In this document: one piece after another, positions 43,682 through 52,584 of the stretch | Layout: each line of letters opens with the position of its first letter | How positions within the stretch are numbered: position 1 is the first letter of the stretch | Source: Rhizobiales bacterium GAS188 | Lineage (GTDB): Bacteria; Pseudomonadota; Alphaproteobacteria; Rhizobiales; Beijerinckiaceae | DNA length: 64,000 nt | Direction of reading: 5' to 3' | Assembly: GCA_900104855.1 (NCBI GenBank) | Contig: FNSS01000001.1 | Coordinates: forward strand, 868,001-932,000 | The notes under the pieces: generated by a model | What the model was told of the DNA's origin: nothing | The model's database searches: none | What the model saw: the letters and a program-made list of their open reading frames with translations, nothing else | Translations under genes and position numbers: made by a program

Positions 43682-44929
43682 CTAAAGCTCCTTCTCGGCG
43701 AGCTCGCGAAACGCGTCGGGAACCGAACGCGACAACCCCAGCGCGACCGACCCGTATCCGACCGCGTCCCAGCCGAAACGATCGCGGATCTTGTCGATGG
43801 CGCGGTCGGCCATCCAGCGCGCCATGCCTCTCTTGGTGCCGGGCCGGCGCTGCTCATCCGCAAGCCCGAGCGGGAGTTCCAGCTGCACGTCCCAGTGCGT
43901 CTCGAGGTGCGACACGGAGATCGCCAGGAGCGAGATGGTCTTCTCGCCAGGGTGATCGGCGAGCACGGTGCGCACCAGCTCCTCGGCGATTTCGGCAAGA
44001 ATCGCGGTCGCCGAGATCGGTGCATCGAGCGTCACGGAGCGCGTGACCGAGCGGAGGTCGGCGAAGCGAACGCGGACCGTCACCGTCCGGCCCGGCCGGG
44101 ATTTGGCCCGGAGCCGGGTGGCGACCCTGTCCGCCAGATGACGCAGCGTGGGCCGGAACACGCGCTCCTCGGCAGGCTTCTTGCCCAGCGCCGACTGGGC
44201 TCCGGCCGATCGCGCCCGACGCTGCGTCTTGATTTCCCGCGGATCGCGATTCCAGGCCAGCGCCGTCAGCTTCTCGCTCGCGGCGCGGCCAAGCAGCCGC
44301 TCGAGCGACCATCCCGGCATCTTCGTCAGCTGCCCGATGGTCTGCACGCCGATCTCGGCCAACCGCGCATTGGTGACCGGGCCCACCCCCCACATCAGCT
44401 CGACCGGCAGGCCGTGCAGGAAGGCGAGCTCGGTGTCGGGATCGACAACCACCAGCCCGTCGGGCTTCGCCACTTGCGAGGCGATCTTCGCCAAGTGCTT
44501 GGTGCGCGCCACGCCGACCGAGATCGGAAGGCCGAGCTCCGCCCGCACGCGGCGCCGGATCGCGCTCGCGATCTCGGCCGGCGGGCCGAAGAGATGGGTG
44601 CAGCCGGCGACGTCGGCAAAGGCCTCGTCGATGGAAATCCGCTCGACGAGGGGCGTGAAATCATTGAGCACCTCGATGGCGGCGTCGCCCAGCCGTTGGT
44701 AGTCCTCGAAATGGCCGCCGACAAAGATGAGTTGCGGACAGAGCTCGCGCGCCCGCCGTCCCGGCATGCCGCCGCGGACTCCGAAGGCCTTGGCTTCGTA
44801 AGAGGCAGCCAGCACGACCCCGCCGCCGACCGCGATGGGCTTGCCGCGCAAGGACGGGTCGAGCAGTTGCTCGACCGAGGCATAGAAGGCATCAAGGTCC
44901 GCATGGAGGATGGTGGCTGTCGTTTCCAT
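43682..44929 (-). CDS. dinB: DNA polymerase IV (Y-family translesion polymerase)
   Basis: 415 residues from ATG 44929; this start is supported by the LexA box at 45001-45015, which lies in the promoter and rules out an upstream start. Catalytic acids are Asp11 (ILHADLDAFYASVEQLL) and Asp101/Glu102 (VERISIDEAF). Palm and thumb motifs (ISVGVARTKHLAKIASQVAK, WGVGPVTNARLAEIG) and a little-finger domain follow. Error-prone bypass synthesis under SOS control. Confidence 0.94.
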   Translation of the reverse strand: METTATILHADLDAFYASVEQLLDPSLRGKPIAVGGGVVLAASYEAKAFGVRGGMPGRRARELCPQLIFVGGHFEDYQRLGDAAIEVLNDFTPLVERISIDEAFADVAGCTHLFGPPAEIASAIRRRVRAELGLPISVGVARTKHLAKIASQVAKPDGLVVVDPDTELAFLHGLPVELMWGVGPVTNARLAEIGVQTIGQLTKMPGWSLERLLGRAASEKLTALAWNRDPREIKTQRRARSAGAQSALGKKPAEERVFRPTLRHLADRVATRLRAKSRPGRTVTVRVRFADLRSVTRSVTLDAPISATAILAEIAEELVRTVLADHPGEKTISLLAISVSHLETHWDVQLELPLGLADEQRRPGTKRGMARWMADRAIDKIRDRFGWDAVGYGSVALGLSRSVPDAFRELAEKEL

Positions 44930-45000
44930 CCCGACCTTCACCTGCGAAAATTCGAAAAGCGATCGGCCGCGATCGGTTTTGAGGAGGCGCTCGCTTACGT

Positions 45001-45015
45001 GAACATACAGAGAAC
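45001..45015 (-). promoter_or_regulatory. LexA (SOS) box upstream of dinB
   Basis: GAAC, seven bases, GAAC (read on the other strand GTTC-N7-GTTC). This exact direct-repeat motif is the alphaproteobacterial LexA operator, and it stands 72 bases before the dinB start. Confidence 0.85.
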
Positions 45016-45197
45016 AAGCGTCAATGATTGTCAAGCCATGTGCGCGGAATGCGGCCGTTGACCGAGCCAGAAGAGACGTCCCGGTTACGTATTGCCTTCC
45101 TTATGCGGGTTCAGGTCATCCTCCCCCCTGTCGCTGCTCCGTTCGCCACCCCTTCGCCTCGTGGGTATGTGCGTTGACCCGTTTGCAAAGCTTGATT

Positions 45198-45217
45198 ATA
45201 TAGAAATACTTCTATAT
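45198..45217. promoter_or_regulatory. Perfect palindromic operator of the HigBA unit
   Basis: ATATAGAA, four bases, TTCTATAT, ending 11 bases before the toxin start codon. Very A/T-rich against a GC-rich background. Toxin-antitoxin operons repress themselves through such sites via the antitoxin helix-turn-helix. Confidence 0.7.
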
Positions 45218-45228
45218 TTAAGTAGCCG

Positions 45229-45597
45229 ATGAATGAAACGCCTCGTTTAAGGCCGCTCGTTTGGGTTGGGCCTACCCATAGAGACCTTTTGGAGATGCCC
45301 GACGAGGTGCAAGCCGAAATCGGCTATGCACTCCACCTTGCGCAAGCAGGAGACAAATACGATCACGCCAAGCCCCTTGCGGGATTTGGCGGCGCGAGCG
45401 TGGTGGAGATCGTCAGCGATCACCGGGGCAATACGTTTCGGTGCGTTTACACGGTGCGGATGGCTGATGCCGTTTACGTGCTCCACGCATTTCAGAAGAA
45501 ATCGAAGCGGGGCATCAAAACGCCGAAGGTTGATGTCAAGCTCATCGAGCAGCGGTTGCGCGAGGCGGAGAACATATCGAAAGGGCTGAGGCAATGA
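45229..45597 (+). CDS. higB: Type II toxin, RelE/HigB superfamily (phage Gp49-like)
   Basis: 122 residues. The RelE-like pattern LLEMPDEVQAEIGYALHLAQ, GASVVEIVSDHRGNTFRCVY, VYVLHAFQKKSKRGIKTP identifies the phage-derived Gp49-like/HigB toxins, which cleave mRNA on the ribosome. Toxin-first gene order and the ATGA overlap with the antitoxin gene are typical of higBA. The operator at 45198-45217 lies just upstream. Confidence 0.88.
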   Translation: MNETPRLRPLVWVGPTHRDLLEMPDEVQAEIGYALHLAQAGDKYDHAKPLAGFGGASVVEIVSDHRGNTFRCVYTVRMADAVYVLHAFQKKSKRGIKTPKVDVKLIEQRLREAENISKGLRQ

Positions 45598-45917
45598 GCA
45601 AGCAGACCAAATTCAAGATGGGCAGCGAAAATGTGTTCGCTGACCTCGGCTTTCCCAACCCCGAAGAGCACCTTCTCAAGGCGCAACTCGTCCACAAGAT
45701 CAGCACCGTCATGAAGGAACGCAAGCTCACGCAAGTCGAAGCCGCGCGCATCATCGGAGTGAAGCAGCCCGATATTTCAAACCTGGTGCGCGGGCAATTC
45801 CGCGTCGTGTCGGTCGAAAAGCTGATGCACTACCTTGTCGCGCTCGGCCACGACGTTGAGATCGTCGTGAAGCCTCACCGGGACAGTGAGCAGCCAGCGC
45901 AACTCACCGTCGCGTGA
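45594..45917 (+). CDS. higA: HigA-type antitoxin with XRE helix-turn-helix
   Basis: 107 residues. The Xre/HTH_37-like domain is LLKAQLVHKISTVMKERKLT, QVEAARIIGVKQPDISNLVR, GQFRVVSVEKLMHYLVALG, near residues 27-85. Antidote and autorepressor of the overlapping toxin gene. A hairpin at 45919-45956 (TGTGGGAG/CTCCCACA) follows and may end transcription. Confidence 0.9.
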   Translation: MSKQTKFKMGSENVFADLGFPNPEEHLLKAQLVHKISTVMKERKLTQVEAARIIGVKQPDISNLVRGQFRVVSVEKLMHYLVALGHDVEIVVKPHRDSEQPAQLTVA

Positions 45918-45918
45918 C

Positions 45919-45956
45919 TGTGGGAGAGGGGAGCGTCTCGCACATTCGCTCCCACA
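45919..45956 (+). terminator. Possible terminator after higBA
   Basis: TGTGGGAG (45919-45926) and CTCCCACA (45949-45956) pair perfectly with a 22-base loop that contains a competing GGGAGCG/CGCTCCC stem. No T run. Confidence 0.45.
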
Positions 45957-46043
45957 TAGCGCCGCAACGAGGAAGGCCCGCCCTCCTGGAGGATCAATCG
46001 AGCGACGGACCGCGAGCGCAGGCTACCGCACCCCCGCCCCCCT

Positions 46044-47708
46044 TTACCTCTGCGCCGTCCTCCACCCTTCGGCCTCGTAGTACGGCGCATTGGAGGCCGG
46101 CAGCGGCTCGCGGCCGAGGATGTGGTCTGCGGCCTTCTCGCCGATCATGATGGTCGGGGCGTTGAGGTTGCCGGTGGTGACCGAGGGCATGATTGAGGAA
46201 TCGACGACGCGCAGGTTCTTGATGCCGAACACCCGCGTCAGCGGGTCGACTACGGCCATGCGATCGTCGGGTGAGCCCATCTTGCAGGTGCAGGAAGGGT
46301 GATAGGCGCTCTCGACCTTCTGGCGGATGAAGGCGTCGATGGCTTCGTCGCTCGTGGCCTCGGCGCCCGGCTGGATCTCGCGCCCGCGATAGCGGTCGAA
46401 GGCCTTCTGGGCGAAGATCTCGCGGGTGAGGCGCACGCAGGCGCGCATCTCGGCCCAGTCGTCCGCGTGGCTCATATAGTTGAAGAGGATGCGCGGCTTT
46501 TCGCGGGCATCGCCCGAGGCGAGGCGCACATAGCCGCGGCTCTTCGAGCGCATCGGACCGGCATGGGCCTGGAAGCCGTGCTCCGTCGCGAGCGCGCTGC
46601 CGTCATAAGCGACGGCGAGCGGCAGGAAGTGATATTGGATATCGGGATAGGCGATGCCGGCCCGGCTGCGGATGAAGCCGCAACTCTCGAAATGGTTGCT
46701 GGCGCCGAGCCCGTCCTTGCGCATGAGCCAGCGAAGCCCGATCGCGCCTTTGGCCACGAGCCCCATCGAGGAGAACAGCGTAATCGGTTCTTTCGACGCC
46801 ACCTGGAAATAGAATTCGAGATGGTCCTGCAGGTTCTCGCCCACTCCGGGCAGGTCCTGCACCACGTCGATGCCATGCGCCCGCAGCTCCTGGACCGGCC
46901 CGATGCCTGAGAGCTTGAGCAGCTGCGGCGAGTTGATCGGGCCGCCGCAGAGGATCACGTCGCGACGCGCGCTCGCCACATGCTCGGTGCCGCCGCGCAG
47001 ATAGACGATGCCGGCGGCACGCCGCCCCTCCATGCGGATGCGGGTCGCGAGCGCATGGGTGCGCACAGCCACATTGGGCCGCTGCTGTGCCTTGCGCAGA
47101 TAGGCGCGCGCCGCGCTCCAGCGCACGCCGCCATGCACCGTCATGTCCATGCGGCCGAAACCTTCCTGCTGGAAGCCGTTGATGTCGGCGGTCTCGGGGT
47201 AGCCCGCCTGGCGCCCGGCCTCGATGAAGGCGCGGTAGAGCGGGTTGCGCAACGGGCCGTAGCTCGTTTTCAGAGGGCCATCATCGCCGCGATAGGCGTC
47301 GCCGCCCTCGGCCCGTCCCTCGGCCTTACGGAAATAGGGCAGCACGCGCGCAAAACCCCAGCCCGAGGCGCCCTCGCTCTCCCAGCGCTCGAAATCCTGC
47401 GGGTTGCCGCGCACATAGACGAGGCCGTTGATGGCGGAGGAACCGCCGAGGCCCTTGCCGCGCGGGCAATGCATGCGCCGTCCGCCGAGATGCGGCTCGG
47501 GCTCGCTCTCATAGCGCCAATTGTAGCGGTCCCTATTCATCGGGATCGAGAGTGCGCTCGGCATGTCGATGAAGATCGAGCGGTTGGCGCCGCCGCTCTC
47601 GAGCACCAGCACCGAGTTCCGCCCATCCTCGCTCAGCCGGTCGGCCAGCACGCAGCCGGCCGAGCCCGCGCCGACGATCACGTAATCGAAGATCTCGTCC
47701 TGTTTCAC
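46044..47708 (-). CDS. GMC-family FAD oxidoreductase (choline dehydrogenase-like)
   Basis: 554 residues from GTG 47708, matching the length of BetA-type enzymes; the open frame upstream is repeat sequence. N-terminal ADP-binding motif YVIVGAGSAGCVLADRLSED; GMC signatures GKGLGGSSAINGLVYVRGNP and the second signature near GGPINSPQLLKLSGIGP; the active-site region AYHPSCTCKMGSPDDRMAVV and DSSIMPSVTTGNLNAPTIMI. Oxidises an alcohol substrate, which the sequence does not define. No betB or betI is adjacent, so a choline role is not assumed. Confidence 0.9.
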   Translation of the reverse strand: MKQDEIFDYVIVGAGSAGCVLADRLSEDGRNSVLVLESGGANRSIFIDMPSALSIPMNRDRYNWRYESEPEPHLGGRRMHCPRGKGLGGSSAINGLVYVRGNPQDFERWESEGASGWGFARVLPYFRKAEGRAEGGDAYRGDDGPLKTSYGPLRNPLYRAFIEAGRQAGYPETADINGFQQEGFGRMDMTVHGGVRWSAARAYLRKAQQRPNVAVRTHALATRIRMEGRRAAGIVYLRGGTEHVASARRDVILCGGPINSPQLLKLSGIGPVQELRAHGIDVVQDLPGVGENLQDHLEFYFQVASKEPITLFSSMGLVAKGAIGLRWLMRKDGLGASNHFESCGFIRSRAGIAYPDIQYHFLPLAVAYDGSALATEHGFQAHAGPMRSKSRGYVRLASGDAREKPRILFNYMSHADDWAEMRACVRLTREIFAQKAFDRYRGREIQPGAEATSDEAIDAFIRQKVESAYHPSCTCKMGSPDDRMAVVDPLTRVFGIKNLRVVDSSIMPSVTTGNLNAPTIMIGEKAADHILGREPLPASNAPYYEAEGWRTAQR

Positions 47709-47807
47709 GTCGCGTCCATGCGTTCGCGGGTTCGTCTCGGCTGTGGCATCGGGGATCGGGGCCGGCGCGTCAACACTTTGGGAGTTTTGCCGCGTCGCCG
47801 GTCTCGC

Positions 47808-47936
47808 GTCCTGGCCGGGCTTGTCCCGGCTATCCACGCCTTGCCGCATGCGTGGTCCGCCGCGTCAAGGTGTGGGCGATCTCGGAGACGCGGGCTCAAG
47901 GAAGGCGTGGATGGCCGGGACAAGCCCGGCCAGGAC
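47808..47936. repeat. Dispersed palindromic repeat family C, copy 1
   Basis: Outer arms GTCCTGGCCGGGCTTGTCCC and, inverted, GGACAAGCCCGGCCAGGAC, plus inner arms around CATCCACGCCTT/AAGGCGTGGATG. It occupies the divergent interval between the GMC and FAD-oxidoreductase genes. Confidence 0.85.
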
Positions 47937-48008
47937 GGAGAAGGGGCCGCCGTTTGACATTGCCGCGTCTTCCTTGCCAGACGGTCCCTCCCCACGGGAG
48001 AGGTTGAA

Positions 48009-49112
48009 TTGGCCGAGACAGTCGATGCGGTGGTGGTCGGTGCGGGCGTCGTCGGGCTTGCCGTAGCCCGCGCCCTGGCGCTCAGCGGACGCGAGACGCT
48101 GATCCTCGAGGCCGAGACGATGATCGGCACCGGCACCAGCTCGCGCAACAGCGAGGTCATCCATGCGGGCATCTATTATCCCAAGGGTTCGCTGAAGGCT
48201 CTGCTCTGCGTCGCCGGCCGCAAGGCGCTCTATGCCTATTGCGACGCGCATGGCGTGCCCTATCGGCGCTGCGGCAAGCTGATCGTTGCCGCGAATGACG
48301 AGCAGCGCCAGGCGCTGACCCGGATTCTCGCGGCCGCGCAAGCGAATGGCGTCGACGACATCGCGCTGATCTCGCAGGAGGAGGCATCGGCGCTGGAACC
48401 TGCGCTCGCCTGCAGCGGCGCGCTTTTGTCGCCCTCGACCGGCATCCTCGACAGCCATGCCTTCATGCTATCGCTGCTCGGCGATGCCGAGGCCAAGGGG
48501 GCGGCCATCGCCTATGGCAGCAAGGTCGCGGGCGGGCGGGTCGAGGCCAGCGGGATCACCATCGCGGTCGTGGCGGATGGGGAGGAGATCGAGCTTGCGC
48601 CGCGCCTCCTCGTCAATTGCGCGGGGCTCGCGGCGCAATCGGTCGCGGCCTCGATCGTGGGTCTTTCGGCCACGACCATCCCCGAGCTGCGCTACGCCAA
48701 GGGCAATTATTTCAGCTATCCGGGCCGGGCGCCCTTTACGCATCTGATCTATCCGGTGCCGGAGGTCGGCGGCCTCGGCGTGCATCTGACGCTCGATCTC
48801 GGCGGCCAGGCGAAATTCGGCCCCGATGTCGAATGGGTCGACCGGCTCGACTACACGGTCGACGCCTCACGTGCCGAGCGCTTCTACGCGCAGATCCGCA
48901 AATACTGGCCGGGTTTGCCGGACGGGGCGCTGGTGCCAGGCTATGCCGGCATCCGCCCAAAACTGCCGGCGACAGACGCTGCCGCCGATTTCGTCATCCA
49001 GGGCCCGAAAGACCATGGGGTCGCGGGGCTGATCAACCTCTACGGCATCGAATCGCCCGGCCTCACCTCCTCGCTCGCCATCGCCGAGCATGTGCTGGGG
49101 ATGGTGGATTAG
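48009..49112 (+). CDS. LhgO-like FAD-dependent oxidoreductase (L-2-hydroxyglutarate dehydrogenase family)
   Basis: 367 residues, TTG start at 48009 with GAGAGG upstream. DAO-type fold: [87 protein letters not shown], and the C-terminal [20 protein letters not shown]. These match the L-2-hydroxyglutarate dehydrogenase/LhgO group, which returns L-2-hydroxyglutarate to 2-oxoglutarate while feeding electrons to the membrane. Substrate assignment is by family resemblance. Confidence 0.87.
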   Translation: MAETVDAVVVGAGVVGLAVARALALSGRETLILEAETMIGTGTSSRNSEVIHAGIYYPKGSLKALLCVAGRKALYAYCDAHGVPYRRCGKLIVAANDEQRQALTRILAAAQANGVDDIALISQEEASALEPALACSGALLSPSTGILDSHAFMLSLLGDAEAKGAAIAYGSKVAGGRVEASGITIAVVADGEEIELAPRLLVNCAGLAAQSVAASIVGLSATTIPELRYAKGNYFSYPGRAPFTHLIYPVPEVGGLGVHLTLDLGGQAKFGPDVEWVDRLDYTVDASRAERFYAQIRKYWPGLPDGALVPGYAGIRPKLPATDAAADFVIQGPKDHGVAGLINLYGIESPGLTSSLAIAEHVLGMVD

Positions 49113-49308
49113 CTCTTCCTTCTCCCGCTTGCGGGAGAAGGTGCCGAGACGAAGTCGAGGCGGATGAGGGGCGGTTGGACGGCATCCACGCCCGCGTACA
49201 TGGCAGGTTTGGTACCGCTTCTGATCGGATGGCACTCCGATCCACCCTCACCCGCCTCGACTGCGTCTCGCCCCCCTCTCCCGCGCGAAGGGCGCGGGAG
49301 AGGGGGGC
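49113..49308. repeat. Dispersed palindromic repeat family B, copy 3 (interrupted)
   Basis: Starts CTCTTCCTTCTCCCGC, ends GCGCGGGAGAGGGGGGCG. The central symmetry is broken by about 65 unrelated bases (roughly 49180-49245) not found in the other copies. Confidence 0.8.
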
Positions 49309-49453
49309 GCGCCGCACATTGCTGCACTGCAGCGAGGGTGCTTGCGGGAAGCCCCGCACCTATATAGAGACCTGTGCCAGAGTTTCCGTGCCTCCGCTTC
49401 GCCAGACCAGGTGGTCCGCGAACCGGGGGCCTTTATCGTTCCGGGTTGCCCAG

Positions 49454-51283
49454 ATGAATATGCGCAATATCGCCATCATCGCTCACGTCGATCATGGCAA
49501 GACGACGCTCGTCGACAAGCTGCTCAGCCAATCCGGCGCCTTCCGCGAGAATCAGCGGGTCGCCGAGCGGGTGATGGATTCCAACGAGCTCGAACGCGAG
49601 CGCGGCATCACCATCCTGGCCAAGGCCGCCTCGGTGGTCTGGAAGGGCACGCGCATCAACATCGTCGACACGCCCGGCCACGCCGATTTCGGCGGCGAGG
49701 TCGAGCGCATCCTCAGCATGGTGGATGGCGCGATCGTGCTGGTCGACGCGGCCGAAGGCCCGATGCCGCAGACCAAGTTCGTGGTCTCGAAGGCGCTGAA
49801 GATCGGCCTCAAGCCGATCGTCTGCGTCAACAAGATCGACAAGCCCGAGGCGCGTGCCGGCGAAGTGGTCAACGAGGTGTTCGACCTGTTCGCGGCGCTC
49901 GACGCCACCGACGAGCAGCTCGACTTCCCGATCCTCTACGGCTCGGCGAAGCAGGGCTGGATGTCGATGAACGCCGACGGTCCGAAGGACCAGGGCATGG
50001 CGCCGCTTTTCGACCTGGTGCTCAAGCATGTGGCCGAGCCCACCGTCGAGGAGGGCCAGTTCCGCATGCTCGGCACCATCCTCGAGGCCAACCCCTATCT
50101 AGGGCGCATCATCACCGGGCGCATCTTCTCAGGGTCCGTCAGGTCGAACCAGAGCATCAAGGTGCTGTCGAACAACGGCGAGCTGGTCGAGAATGGCCGC
50201 GTCTCCAAGATCCTCGCCTTCCGCGGCGTCGAGCGCCAGCCGATCGATATCGCGGAAGCCGGCGACATCGTCGCCATCGCCGGCCTGTCCAAGGGCACGG
50301 TCGCCGACACCTTCTGCGCCCTCGAGGTGACCGAGCCGCTGCACGCCCAGCCGATCGATCCGCCGACCGTCGCCATGTCGTTCCTGGTCAATGATTCGCC
50401 GCTTGCCGGCACCGAAGGCGACAAGGTGACGAGCCGGGTGATCCGCGACCGGCTGCTGAAGGAGGCCGAGGGCAATGTGGCGCTGCGCGTCTCCGAGACG
50501 CCCGGCAAGGACGCCATGGAAGTCGCCGGCCGCGGCGAGCTGCAGCTCGCGATCCTCATCGAGCAGATGCGCCGCGAGGGCTTCGAGCTCTCCGTGTCGC
50601 GCCCCAAGGTGGTGCTGCAGCGCGACGCCGCGAGCGGCGAGCTGCTCGAGCCGATCGAAGAGGTGACGATCGACGTCGACGAAGAGCATTCCGGCATCGT
50701 GGTGCAGAAGATGTCGGAGCGCAAAGCCGAGATGATCGAGATGCGGCCTTCGGGCGGCGATCGGCTGCGCCTCGTCTTCCACGCCCCGACCCGCGGCCTG
50801 ATCGGCTATCAGGGGGAACTCCTCACCGACACCCGCGGCACGGCGGTGATGAACCGGCTGTTCCACGAATATGCGGCCTTCAAGGGCGATATCGCCGGGC
50901 GCCGCAACGGCGTGCTGATCGCCAATGAGCAGGGCGAGGCCGTGGCCTATGCGCTGTGGAACCTCGAGGATCGCGGCCCGATGATGATCGAGCCCGGCTG
51001 GAAGGTCTATCAGGGCATGATCGTCGGCGAGCACACCCGCGACAACGACCTCGAGATCAATGTGCTCAAGGGCAAGAAGCTCACCAATATCCGCACCACC
51101 TCCAAGGACGAGGCGGTGCGCCTGACGCCGCCGATCCGCATGACCTTGGAAAAGGCGCTGGCCTATATCCAGGACGACGAGCTCGTCGAGGTGACGCCGA
51201 AGTCGATCCGGCTGCGCAAGCTCATCCTCGACCCGAATGACCGCAAGCGGGCGGTGCGGATGAAGGAAGCCGAGGCGGTTTGA
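49454..51283 (+). CDS. typA: Translational GTPase TypA/BipA
   Basis: 609 residues from ATG 49454; the frame is open far upstream but the family N-terminus [20 protein letters not shown] fixes the start. G1 is at 11-18, G2 region [12 protein letters not shown]3 [15 protein letters not shown]4 NKIDKPEAR and G5 GSAKQG. The elongation-factor-like domains and the BipA-specific C-terminus ([40 protein letters not shown]) are complete. Ribosome-associated GTPase needed for growth under stress and low temperature. Confidence 0.97.
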   Translation: MNMRNIAIIAHVDHGKTTLVDKLLSQSGAFRENQRVAERVMDSNELERERGITILAKAASVVWKGTRINIVDTPGHADFGGEVERILSMVDGAIVLVDAAEGPMPQTKFVVSKALKIGLKPIVCVNKIDKPEARAGEVVNEVFDLFAALDATDEQLDFPILYGSAKQGWMSMNADGPKDQGMAPLFDLVLKHVAEPTVEEGQFRMLGTILEANPYLGRIITGRIFSGSVRSNQSIKVLSNNGELVENGRVSKILAFRGVERQPIDIAEAGDIVAIAGLSKGTVADTFCALEVTEPLHAQPIDPPTVAMSFLVNDSPLAGTEGDKVTSRVIRDRLLKEAEGNVALRVSETPGKDAMEVAGRGELQLAILIEQMRREGFELSVSRPKVVLQRDAASGELLEPIEEVTIDVDEEHSGIVVQKMSERKAEMIEMRPSGGDRLRLVFHAPTRGLIGYQGELLTDTRGTAVMNRLFHEYAAFKGDIAGRRNGVLIANEQGEAVAYALWNLEDRGPMMIEPGWKVYQGMIVGEHTRDNDLEINVLKGKKLTNIRTTSKDEAVRLTPPIRMTLEKALAYIQDDELVEVTPKSIRLRKLILDPNDRKRAVRMKEAEAV

Positions 51284-51295
51284 GGGCTGTCCTTC

Positions 51296-51428
51296 GTCAT
51301 GGCCGGGCTTGTCCCGGCCATCCACGCCTTCCTCAGACCAGCGTTTCGCAGACTCCACCCCTCTCGGGATCAACGAACCTCGCCGAAGGCAGCAAGGCGT
51401 GGATGGCCGGGACAAGCCCGGCCATGAC
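51296..51428. repeat. Dispersed palindromic repeat family C, copy 2
   Basis: GTCATGGCCGGGCTTGTCCC ... GGACAAGCCCGGCCATGAC with the inner CATCCACGCCTT/AAGGCGTGGATG arms, 12 bases after the typA stop codon. Closely related to copy 1. Confidence 0.85.
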
Positions 51429-51548
51429 GTCCCTCAGGTTCGTCGGTTTCGCATCCCGGCCAATGTGATCGCCGCAACAGGTGCGGGGACGGCCATGACG
51501 TTCGCGGCAGGACATCCCGTTGCGGCTCCATGACGAATAGGCAGCTAA

Positions 51549-51569
51549 GGGGGCTTGACGAAAGCCCCC
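51549..51569 (+). terminator. Strong short hairpin upstream of livH
   Basis: GGGGGCTT, GACGA loop, AAGCCCCC: a perfect 8-base stem. It lies 54 bases before the permease start and could terminate read-through or act in the leader of that gene. The tail is T-rich only further on (CCTTTGTTTG). Confidence 0.5.
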
Positions 51570-51622
51570 CGGCCTTTGTTTGCTGCGCGACCTGCTTTTA
51601 TGGGGGTTGGGCGCAAAAAAGA

Positions 51623-52579
51623 ATGAATTTCCTCTACGCCGTGCTCATCGACCCCTTCGTGCAGATGGCCGGCGCCCCCGACCTTCTGGCGCAGACCGTC
51701 TGGGAAGGCCTCGTCGCGGGCGTGCTCTATGCCCTGATCGCGCTCGGCTTCGTGCTGATCTACAAGGCCTCCGGCGTCTTCAACTTCGCGCAAGGGATCA
51801 TGGTGGTGTTCGCGGGGCTGACGCTCGTCGGCCTCTATGAGAAGGGCGTGCCGGCCTTTCTGGCCCTGGCGCTGACGCTCGTGGTCATGCTGGCGCTCGC
51901 GGTCGCGGTGCAGCGTCTCGTCCTGCATCCGCTCGTCAACCAGCCCGACATCATCCTGTTCATGGCGACCTTCGGGCTCACCTATATCCTGATCGGGGTG
52001 GGCGAGCTGGTCTTCGGCGGCGACCCGAAGAACATGATCACGAGCCAGCTGTACCTGCCGCAAGGGGCGATCGACGCCAAGATGCTGGGCGGGGTCGTGA
52101 CCTTCCAGAAACTCGACATCGCGGCCGCCGTGATCGCCGGCCTGCTCATTGCGGCGCTCGCCTTCTTCTTCCAGTCGACGCGCATCGGGCGGGCGCTCCG
52201 CGCCGTCGCCGACAGCCATAAGGCTGCGCTCTCGGTCGGCATCTCGCTCGATCAGATCTGGGTGATCGTCTGGTTCGCGGCCGGCATCGTGGCACTGGTC
52301 GCCGGCATCCTCTGGGGGGCGCGCTCCAACGTCTCCTTCGCGCTGCAGATCATCGCCCTCAAGGCCCTCCCCGTCCTGATCCTCGGCGGCTTCACCTCGG
52401 TGCCCGGCGCGATCGTCGGCGGCCTGATCGTCGGGGTCGGCGAGAAGCTCGGCGAATTCTACTGGGGGCCTCTGTTCGGGGGCGGCATCGAGAGCTGGTT
52501 CGCCTATGTGATCGCCCTCGTCTTCCTGCTGTTTCGCCCGCATGGGCTGTTCGGCGAAAAGATCATCGAAAGGATCTAG
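51623..52579 (+). CDS. Branched-chain amino acid-type ABC transporter permease (LivH family)
   Basis: 318 residues from ATG 51623. Polytopic inner-membrane protein of the LivH class: TVWEGLVAGVLYALIALGFV, LIYKASGVFNFAQGIMVVF near the N-terminus, a characteristic ATFGLTYILIGVGELVFGG and QSTRIGRALRAVADSHKAAL. It is followed after five bases by the LivM partner. No ATPase or binding protein gene lies beside the pair. Confidence 0.92.
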   Translation: MNFLYAVLIDPFVQMAGAPDLLAQTVWEGLVAGVLYALIALGFVLIYKASGVFNFAQGIMVVFAGLTLVGLYEKGVPAFLALALTLVVMLALAVAVQRLVLHPLVNQPDIILFMATFGLTYILIGVGELVFGGDPKNMITSQLYLPQGAIDAKMLGGVVTFQKLDIAAAVIAGLLIAALAFFFQSTRIGRALRAVADSHKAALSVGISLDQIWVIVWFAAGIVALVAGILWGARSNVSFALQIIALKALPVLILGGFTSVPGAIVGGLIVGVGEKLGEFYWGPLFGGGIESWFAYVIALVFLLFRPHGLFGEKIIERI

Positions 52580-52584
52580 GCCCA

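Noticed and set aside
46044-47708. Assignment of the GMC oxidoreductase as choline dehydrogenase betA
   Set aside because: The length and motifs fit GMC enzymes generally, but betB/betI/choline transport genes are absent, so the specific name is not supported.
48617-49453. Upstream extension of the typA frame
   Set aside because: It runs through the LhgO-like gene and a repeat; the TypA N-terminus is fixed at 49454.
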